Under the pieces are notes generated by a model. The model was not told where the DNA came from and ran no database searches. It saw nothing but the letters and a program-made list of their open reading frames with translations. This document shows, in pieces, positions 47,962-60,109 of a DNA stretch of 64,000 bases. The position numbers were made by a program, and so were the translations under genes. The number at the start of each line of letters is the position of its first letter. Position 1 is the stretch's first letter. Origin of the DNA: Benincasa hispida (taxonomy: Eukaryota; Streptophyta; Magnoliopsida; Cucurbitales; Cucurbitaceae); the NCBI RefSeq assembly GCF_009727055.1, contig NC_052355.1, positions 51,641,749 through 51,705,748 of the forward strand, read 5' to 3'.

Positions 47962-49300
47962 TGTTGGGGTTGATGTCCAAAGTCTCATGGGTCCTGTAGT
48001 TTGTAATAGCTTAAACGTATATGTAGAGACATACAGGTGGATCATGTTTAAGTGATAACCCAAAAGGTCTGTAGTAGATGGATAAGGTTGGGTACCTTAT
48101 TCTGGTGACACTACGAATACAACCCGCTTTATAGATGTTACAATGGTTGTAAAGTGCTACAATTGATCTGATCCTGATAATTTATGTGGAGACATGTGAG
48201 TGTGGATATTCTATACAAAGGAGTTTGTATAAGACTGGACCACGAAATGACTAGTCTCGTTATACAACACCATTAATAATAGAGACTTACATTTCACTAG
48301 GATGACCATAAGTGACATGACCTGAATCCTGAGTGAGTTGTGAACTCCTGTCCATGAAGGTGGTCCTTGGATTTGTATAGGTGAGAGTGATCAGATCACC
48401 AAGTCAATAAACCTACCATTTTAGGGATTCGTCTGATTGGGGGAGCGGGGAATACAGCTACACAAGATGGAATTCACTCATTCCCCAAGGTCGGGATAAA
48501 TAGATAAATTGCTCTCTTAAGGACTGATTCTAGAGCTTGAATAATGTGGCGCCACACCTTCTCTTGGCTCGATAGAAGTTTGGTCATACTTGAACTATAA
48601 CTTATTGTTCATTAAAAGGATCGATGGTACATAATGAGTTAGATATAACTATAAGGGAAAAACGATAATTTTGGCCTAACTATACCTACGAGCAATTTGT
48701 AAAGGGTCATCGACTGATTATATCCAATGGACACAAAAATATATCTGTAGTGCAAAGAGTGCAGTTGTCGGTCTTTAGTGAAGTGACCGGTAGTTAATGA
48801 ATGTTGAATAATTTAATTAAAAAGTTTAATTAATTATTCAAGAATTATTGGAGCTTCAATCTATAAATCCATAAGGTCCCCTTTGTAGCTCAACAAGGAT
48901 TATTGAGAATCAATTTTGGATTAATTTGAATTGTTTAATTAATTGAGGACATTAGTTATATGTGAAATAATTAATTTAAATTAATTATATATGATATAAA
49001 TATAATGTATTTGTTACATCATAATATAAGTTTATTTGAGAGGAACTATTTATTTGAATATGATTCAAATATTAATTATATGAATAAGATTCATATAATT
49101 AAATTTAGTATAAATATGATTTATATTAAATGTCATGCATTATTGAGAGATATGTTATATTGTATTTAATACAATATAAAAACTATAAGTTATGTGTTAT
49201 ATTTGTTATAATATATAGTTTAACATATATTATATGATAAGGTAATTATCATATATGTATATTAAATAATTTTAAATTTAATTGATTTTTGAAAAATTAC
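47962..49300 (+). repeat. Copia-family LTR, plus orientation
   Basis: It begins TGTTGGGGTTGATGTCC and contains the family blocks GTGGAGACATGTGAG, AAGATGGAATTCACTC and TCCATAAGGTCCCC. The right end is not sharp; similarity fades near 49300. Confidence 0.75.
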
Positions 49301-49404
49301 AACTCCTTCCCCATCATTTTTCTTTTTGAATTGGTGGTCTTACATCTTCTTCACAAAAGATTTTTACAGAGGACTATACCAATTGAGCTACACTTTTGTT
49401 CGCT

Positions 49405-49690
49405 CTCAATTCCTATTCTTTATTTAGTCTACATTGTTTATTTAAATATAAAAATAAAAAAATAAAAAATGCTGTACGTGCGTAGGTGATTAGATGGTAA
49501 GACATGGGCATGCCTTCACTAATTAATTAGTATTGTTTATTTATAGGTTAAACATTTAAACATTTAGAATTAATTTTCAATTTTTGACGATAAATTAGTT
49601 TGAAAGTGTCGTCTTAAAAAAAAAAATTAAAACAATAGTTACAAATATCTAAATTATAATAAATAATGTTTATTGCTCTTTTCAAATTCT
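49405..49690 (+). repeat. Local direct repeat, copy 1
   Basis: AATTCCTATTCTTTATTTAG...GTGATTAGATGGTAAGACATGGGCATG... recurs at 49966-49987 plus 51703-51965. The repeated part is about 280 bp. Confidence 0.85.
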
Positions 49691-49965
49691 TTTTTTTATT
49701 ATTATTTTTAAAATCACCTCTTTTCAAAATAGGCATTTTTATTTATTTTTTTTATTTTCAAACATCATTCTTTTTTTTTTTTTTCTAAATTATAATAAAT
49801 TTTAAAATTATAATTAAAATTATTTCTTTTTTAAATCATGTTTTAAACAAATTTTGTTATTTGAACCCAATCAAACCCAAATGAGTTGATAACCCAACCC
49901 AAACTGCACGGGTTGGATTGGGTTGATCGATTTTTTCGGGTCATTAGATTTTTTAAACACCCCTA
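49691..49965. other. AT-rich spacer with CCAACCC-type repeat
   Basis: A T-rich tract is followed by ACCCAATCAAACCCAAATGAG and AACCCAACCCAAACTGCACG, ending ACACCCCTAG. This resembles part of a short interspersed plant repeat. No coding. Confidence 0.4.
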
Positions 49966-49987
49966 GTTCCTATTCTTTATTTAATCT

Positions 49988-51702
49988 TGATAACTGGCAG
50001 AAATGCCAGTTATTATAAGCCTTTTATTTAGAATTATGAGAGCTAACAGGTAGAAAACGCAGTGATAATCCTTAGAATTTGTGAAATTTTGAGTTTTGCG
50101 TCGATAAGCATTTAAAACCTCACTGACCCAATATTATGCGTTATTCTGTGCCAAAGTGTCTATTTTTGTAGCTATCGCAGGAATCAAACGCATGTGTTTG
50201 TAATAAGCAATCACAGAAAAACGCATGCGCTGAAGCCAGACGACCGCAAAAGACAAACGCAGACGGAAATCCCATGCGTCCAACGCATGGAAGTTGCAGT
50301 AACCCCATGCGTTCAACGCATGGAGAACGCGGTGAACAAATAGAGATTGCGGCCACGGAGTGACAGCCATAATAGAAGATTGCAAGATGGGTAGAATGCG
50401 TTGATAACTTTAGCTAAATTAAGCTCGGACGCATACCTTGGGAGTATCAACAAGATAAGGTGATGTGACAATGCCCATACTGCGACAAAAGCAGCAGTGA
50501 GCCATACCTTCATCATTACAACTGTCGGCGTCCAAGTTCTATAAATAGCCCTTGAGACCTTCATTTTGAGACATCCGAGCTTTTGACTCAAGGTAGAAGT
50601 TTATGATCACAGATGAGAGCTTGAAAGAGATTTCCAGTGAGAATTCTTCATTTCCATAACCCAGACCAAGTGGCAATCGGAGCATTCGCCGGGGATAGAG
50701 CTCGAGAGAGACATCTCCACCATTCAACCATGGCACCACCGGCAGCCTTGACGCAGAGTCCTTCATCTCCCTTCTAATCTCTGTATTGTATTACATTTTA
50801 GCTTGAGATATTAAGATATTTTGTGATCAATGCAAATTTTAACTCCTTCATTACCGTCTTCTTCATCATCTTCATCTCTATCATAGTTTATCTTCAACAT
50901 TTATTTATCAAAGTCAATCACATGCTTAATCGTGTAGCCTAGAGATAGGACGCATGTAGCAACCCACCGAGAGGTGTGTGTTGTGTGAGTATAGTGAGTT
51001 AATCCTCTTTGCTTGGTGAAAGGCTGTGGCAACGCCTGTCTATGGGATGTTGCATTACTTGTCTATAAGTTAAGTAGTCGCGTCTAACTACCTGAGAAGA
51101 TAAGGGATGGAACGCACTAAGCAAGGTTCGTATTGTTCCTAGAGATAGGCACAATCTTATGCTTGACGCAACCATGCACTATAGAGATATAGTCATGTGG
51201 CTGACCACCTAGAGGTGTGATGCGTTAGTGCAACGAGTTGAGATTACTCGGGCGATTTAAGATAGTAAACATTACTATGCGTCAATGGTTGTTGTGTCTC
51301 TACCTATTCTAATTGCAAGTCTTTTATTGCTCAATCTGTTTAGTTAGGAGTAGAGTAGTGTGTAAATCATTTTAAACCTTCTTCGCTATACTTTTATTCT
51401 TATTTATCGCCTCAAACGCATCACCTCACAAATATTATTGAGTGACAAGTCCCCGTGTTCGACCTCGGATTACCCGAGAAACTTGCATTTGTGTTATACT
51501 TGGCGCAACTGTAAGAAAACTTGTGATGGGAACGTGCGATTATTGCATGCTAAGATTAACGCATCATCATTCCGACGCATGACCTCAGACGCATGGGAGC
51601 AAACGCATCAGTTATGTCTAACGCATAATTTCATGTTCAAATCCCATCCGTCCTTAATAAATAAAATAAAACAGAAACGCGTCCATAAATTAATTCCCAA
51701 CA
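49988..51702 (+). mobile_element. Gypsy-type solo LTR with AATCT target duplication
   Basis: Starts TGATAACTGGCAGAAATGCC and ends CCCAACA. AATCT is present at 49983-49987 and at 51703-51707. It has a TATA box at about 50537-50548 (TTCTATAAATAG), a conserved island CCATGGCACCACCGGCAGCC (50728-50747) and a GTGTTCGACCTCGGATTACC block (51452-51471). It is rich in ACGCA/TGCGT words. The family resembles the LTR at 60937. No internal region or partner LTR is nearby, so it is a solo LTR. Confidence 0.87.
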
Positions 51703-51965
51703 AATCTCCATTGTTTATTTAAATGTTAAAAAAAATGTGATACGTGCATAGGTGATTAGATGGTAAGATATGGGCATGTAGGCATCTTTAACCTTCACCA
51801 ATTAATTAGTATTGTTTATTTAAAGGTTAAACATTTAAACATTTAGGAGCAATTTTCAATTTTTGAGAATAAATGAGTTTAAAAGTCTGTCTTCAAAAAA
51901 TTAAAAATAATAGTTACAAATATCTAAATTATAATAAATAATGTTTATTACTCTTTTCAAATTCC
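51703..51965 (+). repeat. Local direct repeat, copy 2 (right part)
   Basis: Continues the repeat begun at 49966-49987, interrupted by the solo LTR. It carries GTGATTAGATGGTAAGATATGGGCATG and matches 49425-49690. Confidence 0.85.
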
Positions 51966-52824
51966 ATCATCATCATCATGGCTAAAAAGGTAACATATCC
52001 ATTATAGCATTTTGCATTTCTTATAAATAGTTCTATGCATTTGGTAAGTAAATCATTTTTCGATATCTATGCCAAGTTGATTCATTTGTTGTCATATATA
52101 TGTCAATCCTTGATTTTTTTTTTTTTTTTTTTTTAAATCATGTCTTAAACAAATTTTAGATTTATCATAGTTTATTTAAGTTTTATTGTTATTAATACAT
52201 TGTGGTTAATTTGCAGGATTGATGGTGAACATGCTAATACAATATTTGGAATCTTTTAAAAAATACTTGGAATTTCAAAGCAAGTTGAAAATTGAATCAT
52301 ACTAAAAATGGAGAAGCTTTAAAGGTGTTGAAAGTCACTGTAATTGAAAAGGTAACCCTACATTTCTTATTTATAATTTTATAAAGTTACTTAAAATGTT
52401 TTCACAATGCAATATTCTTTTCCTCATGTTTTACTCTTTTAATGAATATTTACAAAATCCATATTGTAGTTTGACAAAGACAACCATATATATTTTTGTC
52501 AATTTCAATGCTCACTATTGACTCCACACCATTGTAAGTAAGACTTAAATTTGGATTTGTGTAATTTATATATATTTTTTATATAGTTTTAAGTGTGAAT
52601 CGATTTTGCAATAATCATTAACAAAGGCTCAAGGACAAACAATACTATACGTCGGAATTTATCTTCAACAACATGTCTTCTCATATATCTTTAACATGTC
52701 TTCTCATATAGATAATTGAAAGTTGCACTTTCAAGACGTTCTCAGTGAAAACAACAAAACTTTTGTTAAATTGAAATGTTGTAAACTTTTTCTAAAAAAA
52801 TTGCGTATAATGAGGTAATCATTT
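51966..52824. other. AT-rich intergenic, no supported gene
   Basis: A CAT run (about 51966-51980) and a poly-T tract (about 52115-52134) precede AAATCATGTCTTAAACAAATTTTAG, which again matches 49830-49857. The local duplication therefore extends this far in diverged form. Nothing else recognised. Confidence 0.45.
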
Positions 52825-52930
52825 ATTAACCTAAGTGAGAGCATCTCAGATGTTAATTAACATGCACTCTCTTTCCTGAGATCGGAAGTTTGATATTCCA
52901 TCTCCACAATTATTGTACTAAAAAAATGTA
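52825..52930 (+). repeat. tRNA-derived SINE-like remnant
   Basis: AAGTGAGAGCATCTCAGATG, then GAGATCGGAAGTTTGATATTCC (B-box-like, from GGTTCGAATCC) and an ACAATTATTGTACTAAAAAA tail. The layout matches plant SINEs with diverged A and B boxes. Confidence 0.45.
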
Positions 52931-55900
52931 ATAGTTTAATAAACTAATATTTTCTTTAATCATTATATTATGTTGTCTTTGAAATTATTGTTTCTTAATT
53001 TAATATTATTTTATTTATTTCTATATGTATACATAATTTCAAAAGAAAAAAAGGCCTGATACGTGCCACACACGTTTTTGTATTCTAGTATAACAAAATC
53101 TACTTTAATCCGCTACTAATATTCATGACTTTGTTAAATGAATTGGAACGACAAACTATGTGAAACTCAAATATAATTCAAATAGAATAATATTTTATTA
53201 TTATTTTATCAAGATTTGAATCTCCAATTTTTTAATTGAGTATATATTTCAGGACTAGTTTAATTATACTCACGTTAATGAAACAGAACCATTTTTAAGG
53301 ATCTAAAGAAAAGTAAACTATATTTATTTATTATCTAAATATACGTTTAAAAAAATCAATTTTATACCTTCAAAGATATTTATGTATTGATTTATTTATT
53401 ATGAAAAGAAAAAAAAAAAGATATTTATAAATTTTATATTTGAAAAAAAAGAACCAAGCGTTTGATGTCTTGGAGACGTGCGGATAATTTAATTGAAGTG
53501 CCCGGTAAGCTCGAGCGAATTAAGGTGGAGGATCTTATTTTTTAATTGTAAAATTGTCGGGGAATCTGACGGATTTCTGCATGTCTGCCACGTGGCCGCG
53601 TGCATCCCTCTCTTTTTTTATGAGGCCCATCCCTATCGCTGGGCTGGGCCTATCAACTGGGCCAACTCATTGGCCTTCAACCTGTTTTCTTAGTGCTTAC
53701 CACATATATAGCCCTAATATTCTAGATGGCCAGAATAGAAGGTTGCTTTTAAGTAATGACCAAAGCCATTTTAGTTTGAGAAAATGGTCAAATGATTAAA
53801 TCTACTATTTTTTTTTTTATTAATTTAAAAATGGATGGATTTATTCCTATAGTCATATAATTTTAAAATAAATCTAATAAACTAAAAATAGTATCTAATA
53901 AAATCTAAACAAACCAAAAAAAAAAAAAAAATCTAGGAAAACACATTTTAACAAACTAAAAAAATAATGTTTACAATGCTTTTAAGGAAAAAAAAAATAC
54001 ACGGAAGATTTGGCACAACCTTCAATGAAAATAGACGAGAAGTAGGTGATGATTAAATTCCCACCAATCTAAAAAAAAATACCTTATACTAAAAAAAATA
54101 ATGTTGCAATTTCATACCCATGCAAATACCTTAATTATCTATTTGAATCATGTAAATAAGATGTACTAAAAAAGGTCACATAAATACCTTCAACTTAAGT
54201 GCTAAAATAATCTATATTAATTCAGAGAAATAACTATACCTAGAAAAATAGGAGGTTGAGAGTAAACATCTGTGGAAGACTTTAAAAAATCGAGAATTTA
54301 GATCTTTTTCTATCAGTAACTTTTTTAGCATTGCAAATCGATAACGTCACCAAAATATAAAAGAAAAATTCAATCCATAAGAGGAAATGTACCATACTGA
54401 ATACGTAGATCCACCACCAGTATATTATATGTTACTTTATAGATGGTGAAGTGAAGCCTTTTGTAAAGTCTCACTTGCACTACCGAAAACAAGTTACATC
54501 TCTGAAAAGAGCAATAATTGCATTTGTGGAGAGGCATAGTAAAAGTGGAATGTGTGGGAAAGAAGAGAAGGAAAAATTGAAATGAAAATTAGATATGATA
54601 TAATCTTCAACTTTATAGTTGGAATTAAAAAAGAAAATTAAAATTGAGATTGAAATGTATTACAATCCAAATCAAGCACTATTAACCACTAAAAAAGCTT
54701 CTGTAGATTTAATCTTTTAAATCATCTCTACTCATTAAAAATTGAATCCCAAAAAAATCTTCCCTTAATAAGTTTAGAAACTTTTCTAGATTTCCCTAAA
54801 ATTATAGGGATATACTCAAACTCTGATTATTGTATTTTTCTTTTTAGTAAAATCTGGATTTTGCTAAAATTGTGGGGAGATATACTCATTTGTAATTGAT
54901 GGGAGCGTTAGCTTTGGAAGGGGCAAAATTGGAAAAGTAGGTAGGGAGATAGAGCCCACCATATTACGTTTTTGGCCATTAATCAAACATTTCAAAAAAT
55001 GGTCATTTTTTCAATTGGATTTTTCATTTTCGACTTCTTGAACAATTTCTCAATATTCTAATATTGAGCTATGTATTTTATAATTATTATGATATTGAAA
55101 CATTATTATTATTTTCTTGCGAATTCCCTCCACAAACCCTAATGTTTATTGAACTCGAAAATAAAAATAAACTATCAAAGCTAAAAAAAGCCATTAATTT
55201 CATTATTTTGTCTTGTATTTTAAATCTGTTTTGAGTGCATTTATCTTGCCTTTCATTTTTTCCTTAAATGGTTATTCTATTTCGTTACATATATAATATT
55301 CTATGAACGTAATTTTGAAAATGAAGATGAATGGTTTGTATATATACTTTGATTGAAATTAAAATTAAGAAGATTAAATATATTTTTATCAATTATCTCC
55401 CTAATTTTCTCAACTTAGTTTTTTTCATAATTACTTTTTACTATAAACATAAATTTAATGTGGTTAGAACAAATAACTTAAAATTATGAGATCATGGATA
55501 TGAAAGAGGAAGGTGAATAAATTATTGTACTTTTAAAATTATAATTAAAATTAAATGAATTTTTACATAATAGCTCCCTATTTTCTCAACTTCTCCCTCC
55601 ATTTTTCACTATTTCTCATTTTTCTCAAATCTCTCTTCTCCCATTCCCTTATTATCTCTCTAACTTTTCTCCATTCTAATGATTTTCTTCCTCATCTCAA
55701 CAACTCTCTCTCTTCTTCTCTTTTAAATATAAATTCAAAATAGACTTATCCAAATTGTAATTGAAAAAATCAATTAATATATGAATAAAGATAAAACCCT
55801 CTAATTAACAATTAAGCACTATTTTTTATTTATTTATTATTATTATTATTATTTGTGAAGATGCTACTTAATAATATACCAAAAACTACCAAAGAAGGTG

Positions 55901-57169
55901 AACTAACATATATAGCAAAAACTCACAACTTGAAAAAGAAAAAAAAAATCATAAAGTTGGATATCAAAATATCATAAAACAAGAAGGTAAAATAACAAAT
56001 GTAGGGTCGAGGGTTACTATTATTTTGGAGAGGAGGTTAACTGCCCTTAAATTGCCCTTTAAATCTCTAGCATATCTTCACACTAATTCACAATATGTTT
56101 CAATCAATTACTTGAACACATCCAATTTCTATTGAATAATTCGTTAAACATCAATGAAAATAGTTTTCGAATCCAAAGAAAAAAACAATTATACCTTTTA
56201 AAGCATTGGAGCAAAAATTTTGGGGATGACATGAATATCAATGTTTGAAGATAGAATAACCTACATCTTCGAAAGGGTAATTGTTTTATGGTGTATTTAG
56301 AATACATTTTCAAGTGTTTAATTTTAAAAATAAGTTATTTTGGAAGAAATTAGAGTATTTGACAACTACTCAAAATAGTTTTTCAAGTGTATTTTAATCA
56401 GTTTTTATCAAAAGTATTCAAAATAAAAATGAGTTTTTTTTTTTAAATACTTTTTTTTCAAGTCAATCCAAACGGGCTCTTAAATGGTAAACTGTTGGAA
56501 TTATTTTCAAATCTAGCATAATGTCACTATCTATTTGTGATATACACTAATAAACTTTGATATACTATTATCATTGATAATTATCTATTAATAATAGACA
56601 CTGATTTTCTATATCTATATCTGTAACTATAACTATCTATCAATGTGTTTGATAGACAATGAGACTATTTTTTTTTTCTATATTTGAAAATAGTTCAGAT
56701 TGAAAACAAAATATTACTGTTATTTTCTATATTGGTACATGGTAACTATAGATTATATGTGATTTTTTAAAAATAGTTGAAAATAAACTATTTGATATGG
56801 TTAAACTTTTGTGAATTATGGTTTAAAGGAAAAAAAAAAAAACTGTAGTTTTAAATAATATATTTTAAATTAAAGGAGGGCCATGCATGTAGTAAGTTTT
56901 GCCCTAAAAATAATGGGCCATGATTAATGATTTCAAACTACTATATATTATCATGCATGACATCATCAAGTTGTAAGGGATTTATGTTTTAAATACTAGC
57001 ATTGGACCTGAAACTCTCACCTTTTTATTTAACTAATATTTACAAGGATATTTGTTATAGATATTATATAAGGAAAAGATCTAAAATTATATTTTCTTTA
57101 AAATATTTGCTTTCAATTTTTTCTAATCTTCAATTTCGCCTTCTCTTGTCTTCTTATTACACACTTTTT

Positions 57170-57535
57170 TTTTTTCTTTTATTTTATTTTTATTTTCTTT
57201 ATTTTCTTCGAATTTTGTTTATTTAGTTTACTTTTAAACTTTCTTTCCTTTCTTCAGTTTTTGTTTCTTCCATTTTTTTTTAATTTTCTTTCCTATATCC
57301 AGTTTTTACTTCTTTCCTTTTTTATATATATTTTTATTTTCTTTCATTTTTTCGATTTTTACTTCTTCCCTTCCCTTTTTTGATATATATTTTTATTTTA
57401 TTTTATTTTTTTGATTTTTGCTTCTTCCTTTTTTATTTTTTTAAAATTTTCTTTCATTTCTTCAATTTTTGCTTCTTCTCTTTCTTCTCTCTCTCTCTTT
57501 TTTTTTTAAAAAATTCTTTTCTTTAACTGATTTTT
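57170..57535 (+). repeat. Degenerate polypyrimidine tandem repeat
   Basis: About five imperfect units of 50-60 bp, each with TTTTCTTTC followed by GATTTTT.CTTCTTCC-like text, almost free of purines on the plus strand. Confidence 0.7.
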
Positions 57536-58401
57536 CTTCTCTTTTTTTCATAAGAATTATGAAGTTGATTTCGTACCTAAGACTTGAAAGTATTCAATTC
57601 ATAAGTGACTTAACCCCAACAAGTCAATTATCAAATTTGATTATTATAATGAAACATTAAATATAAATAGCAAATAAAAATAGATTTGAAAGAAACTACT
57701 TTTTTTAGTCCACAAATTTGTACAATTTTTTGAAACATTAAAGTTTGAAATAAGAAATGAGAATAGTTATTAGATAATTTTATTTCTCAAAAAATGAGAA
57801 ATGTGAACGATATCAAACAAGCCCCCAATAGTTTTTTTTCCCCTTTTTATGGGACTTTAAGAATATGATGTCTATCAGAAATAAACTTAAAAAAATGGCA
57901 TAGGTGACCCAAAATGAAGGAGACAAATATATTTGTATACCATAATATTTGTGTATTGATGATAACAACTATTAGTGATATTAGTGATTGAACTTAGTTA
58001 GATATCAGTCATATTCATGTATTAGTGACATCAAATTTAGGTAGATATCAGTTGTAGAAGTCTATTATTGATAATCATGATAAAACTTTCTCAATAATAA
58101 CCACTGATAACTTTAAGTGTTAGTCTTTCAAAATTGATAGTCATTAATGAAAGTCTATCAGTGATAGCCACTAATATTTTCTATCATTAATGGCTTAATC
58201 TTTGATGATTTTTTCAACAATTAATATTCACTTATAGAAGTCTATCATTGATAGCCAACTTAGTGAATTTAATTAATAAAGTTGAATCTTGAACTAAAGT
58301 GTAAGTACTTCATTTGTCATTTTATTTATTGAATATATGTGCTTTAATTATTTTTGTGGCATATCAAAATCAAAATCCAATATTTGTTTTTTTATTGTTT
58401 T

Positions 58402-58475
58402 GAATATACATATTAATTTTGTTATTGTTATTGTTATTGAATATACATATTAATTTTGTTATTGTTATTGTTAAT
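58402..58475 (+). repeat. 37-bp tandem repeat, two copies
   Basis: GAATATACATATTAATTTTG followed by TTATTG units, repeated at 58402 and 58439 almost without change. Confidence 0.85.
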
Positions 58476-58540
58476 GAATATATATATTATGATTGAAAGT
58501 TTGTTTTGATTGTGTTGGGAGTTTGAATATGGTGGGAGGT

Positions 58541-60109
58541 TGTTGAAATTGGTGTCCTAATTCTTCCGAAGTTTCGTAGTTTGTAATTTATACACATTGT
58601 TATGAATAAAATAAGAGTTATTTTATCTGGCATTTACTCATATGCTATTAACAAAGTTCCATGGTTATTGTTTGCAAACTTAAGCATGTATATGAGATAT
58701 ACAAGTGGATCATGCCTTAAGTGATAACCTAAATAGGTCTGTAGTATAAGGATTAAGGAGGGATACCTGATCCTGTGATACTACGGATATGACCCACTTT
58801 GTAGAGGTTTGCAAGTGTTGTGAACTACTACAAATGGTAGATCCTGACCATTCATGTGGAGACATGCGAGCAGGGGTGTCCTATACAAAGAGTTTGTATA
58901 AGACCAGACTACGAGATGATTCGTCTCTGTATATAACGCCGTTGATACTGGAGACTTAAATCTCACCTAAATGACCATAGGTGACATGACCTCAATCCTG
59001 AGTGTTTTGGGAACTCCTACATTTGAGGGCGGTCCTTTGATTTGTATGGGTGAGAGTGGCCAGATTGCTAACTCAACATGCCTACCTTTTTAGGGACTTG
59101 TATGATTTGGGAGCTGGGAACTCAGTTACACAAGATGGAATTCACTCCTTCCCCGAAGTAGGGGCAAGTAGATAGATTACTCCTTTAAAGGTTGATTCTT
59201 AGTCTTGAACATAGTGGCCATAGTTTCTCTTTGGAAGAGAGGATTCAGTTATAGTAGGACTATGACTTATGTTCATTAGAGGGATCAGTGTTACTTAAGG
59301 AGTTAGATGTAACTACAGGGACATAATGGTTATTGGCCCAATTGTACTTACGAGTGATCTGTGAAAGGTTATCGTACTATTGATTGGTTGATATGGACAC
59401 AATATATCTGTAGTAAGGAGAGTTTAGCTGTCGGTCTTTAGTGGAGTGCCTGACAGTTAACAGATGGTGGATCCCGTGACTAAAGAGTTTAGTTAGTTAT
59501 TCACGTACCATTGGAGCTTCGAACTACAGGTCCATAAGGTCCCATTGGTAGCTCAATGGATTCAAGTTGAGAATCAGTTCTTGGTATTGATTTGAAATAT
59601 TCAAATTGACAAGAGGTAATTCAATTATATATGATATGATCGGTGTGGTGTATGAGATACATCAAGTGGAGGGTTAATGTAAATGAGATTTATATTAAGT
59701 ACCATGAAATAGAAAAAGAACTATGATTATATGTTTCATGAGATGAAATATTAAAACTGTAGGTTATATATATAGTATGGTAAGTTGGTTATCATATATA
59801 TTTATAATAATATTAATTATTGGATAATTATCTATTTTTCTCTAATAACCAATTGAGTGGGAGGTTATTGGTAGTTTCATGTTAACCGTGAGATAAAAGG
59901 AAAAAGTGTTTTTCTAATTTTAGTAGTTGTTGTATTGAGATTTCTATTCTCGGAAAGACTCACAGTGGCTGTCAAGTGAATGAGATTCATTAAACGATAG
60001 CTGAAGAGAACGATCGATAGTGCACTCAATTGACCTTTAGCTAAACTATCGCGGAGCTTTTGCTAAACGATTGCATAGCATTTTTTAAACGATTGGGCAT
60101 CGTCTATAT
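58541..60109 (+). repeat. Copia-family LTR, truncated by the next LTR
   Basis: It begins TGTTGAAATTGGTGTCC after a purine run GGTGGGAGGT. It contains the family blocks GTGGAGACATGCGAG, AAGATGGAATTCACTCC and AGGTCCATAAGGTCCC, and later AAACGATTG units (60060-60095). It ends where a second LTR begins. Confidence 0.75.

Larger units (their letters stand above)
52931..58540. other. Gene-poor AT-rich region with simple repeats
   Basis: No coding region recognised on either strand. A less AT-rich patch at 53460-53720 contains GGCCCA and two TGGGCC motifs and could be promoter-like. Elsewhere there are poly-A and poly-T tracts, a hAT/MITE-like AT-rich repeat with AATCCAAACGGGCTCTT (about 56290-56485), a polypyrimidine repeat (57170-57535) and palindromic CTATCA..TGATAG words (56550-56660 and 57970-58260). 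Confidence 0.5.

Noticed and set aside
49330..49410. Minus-strand TAGCTCAATTGGTATAGTCC, resembling the 5' end of a tRNA
   Set aside because: No acceptor-stem pairing, anticodon arm or good B box follows. At most a tRNA-derived repeat fragment, not a tRNA gene.
50134..50766. Several overlapping minus-strand open frames of 70-90 codons
   Set aside because: They lie inside the solo LTR 49988-51702, and their length is explained by its higher GC content. No similarity to known proteins.
53493..53799. Two overlapping plus-strand open frames
   Set aside because: No homology that I recognise. The less AT-rich patch and its GGCCCA/TGGGCC motifs fit regulatory DNA better.
55555..57660. Open frames rich in Phe, Leu and Ser
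   Set aside because: They are translations of pyrimidine-rich low-complexity DNA and give membrane-like peptides by chance.
58155..58175. CTATCAGTGATAG, identical to the core of the bacterial tet operator
   Set aside because: Palindromic CTATCA..TGATAG words occur repeatedly at 56550-56660 and 57970-58260 as part of an AT-rich plant repeat. There is no repressor gene or vector sequence nearby, so the match is coincidental.
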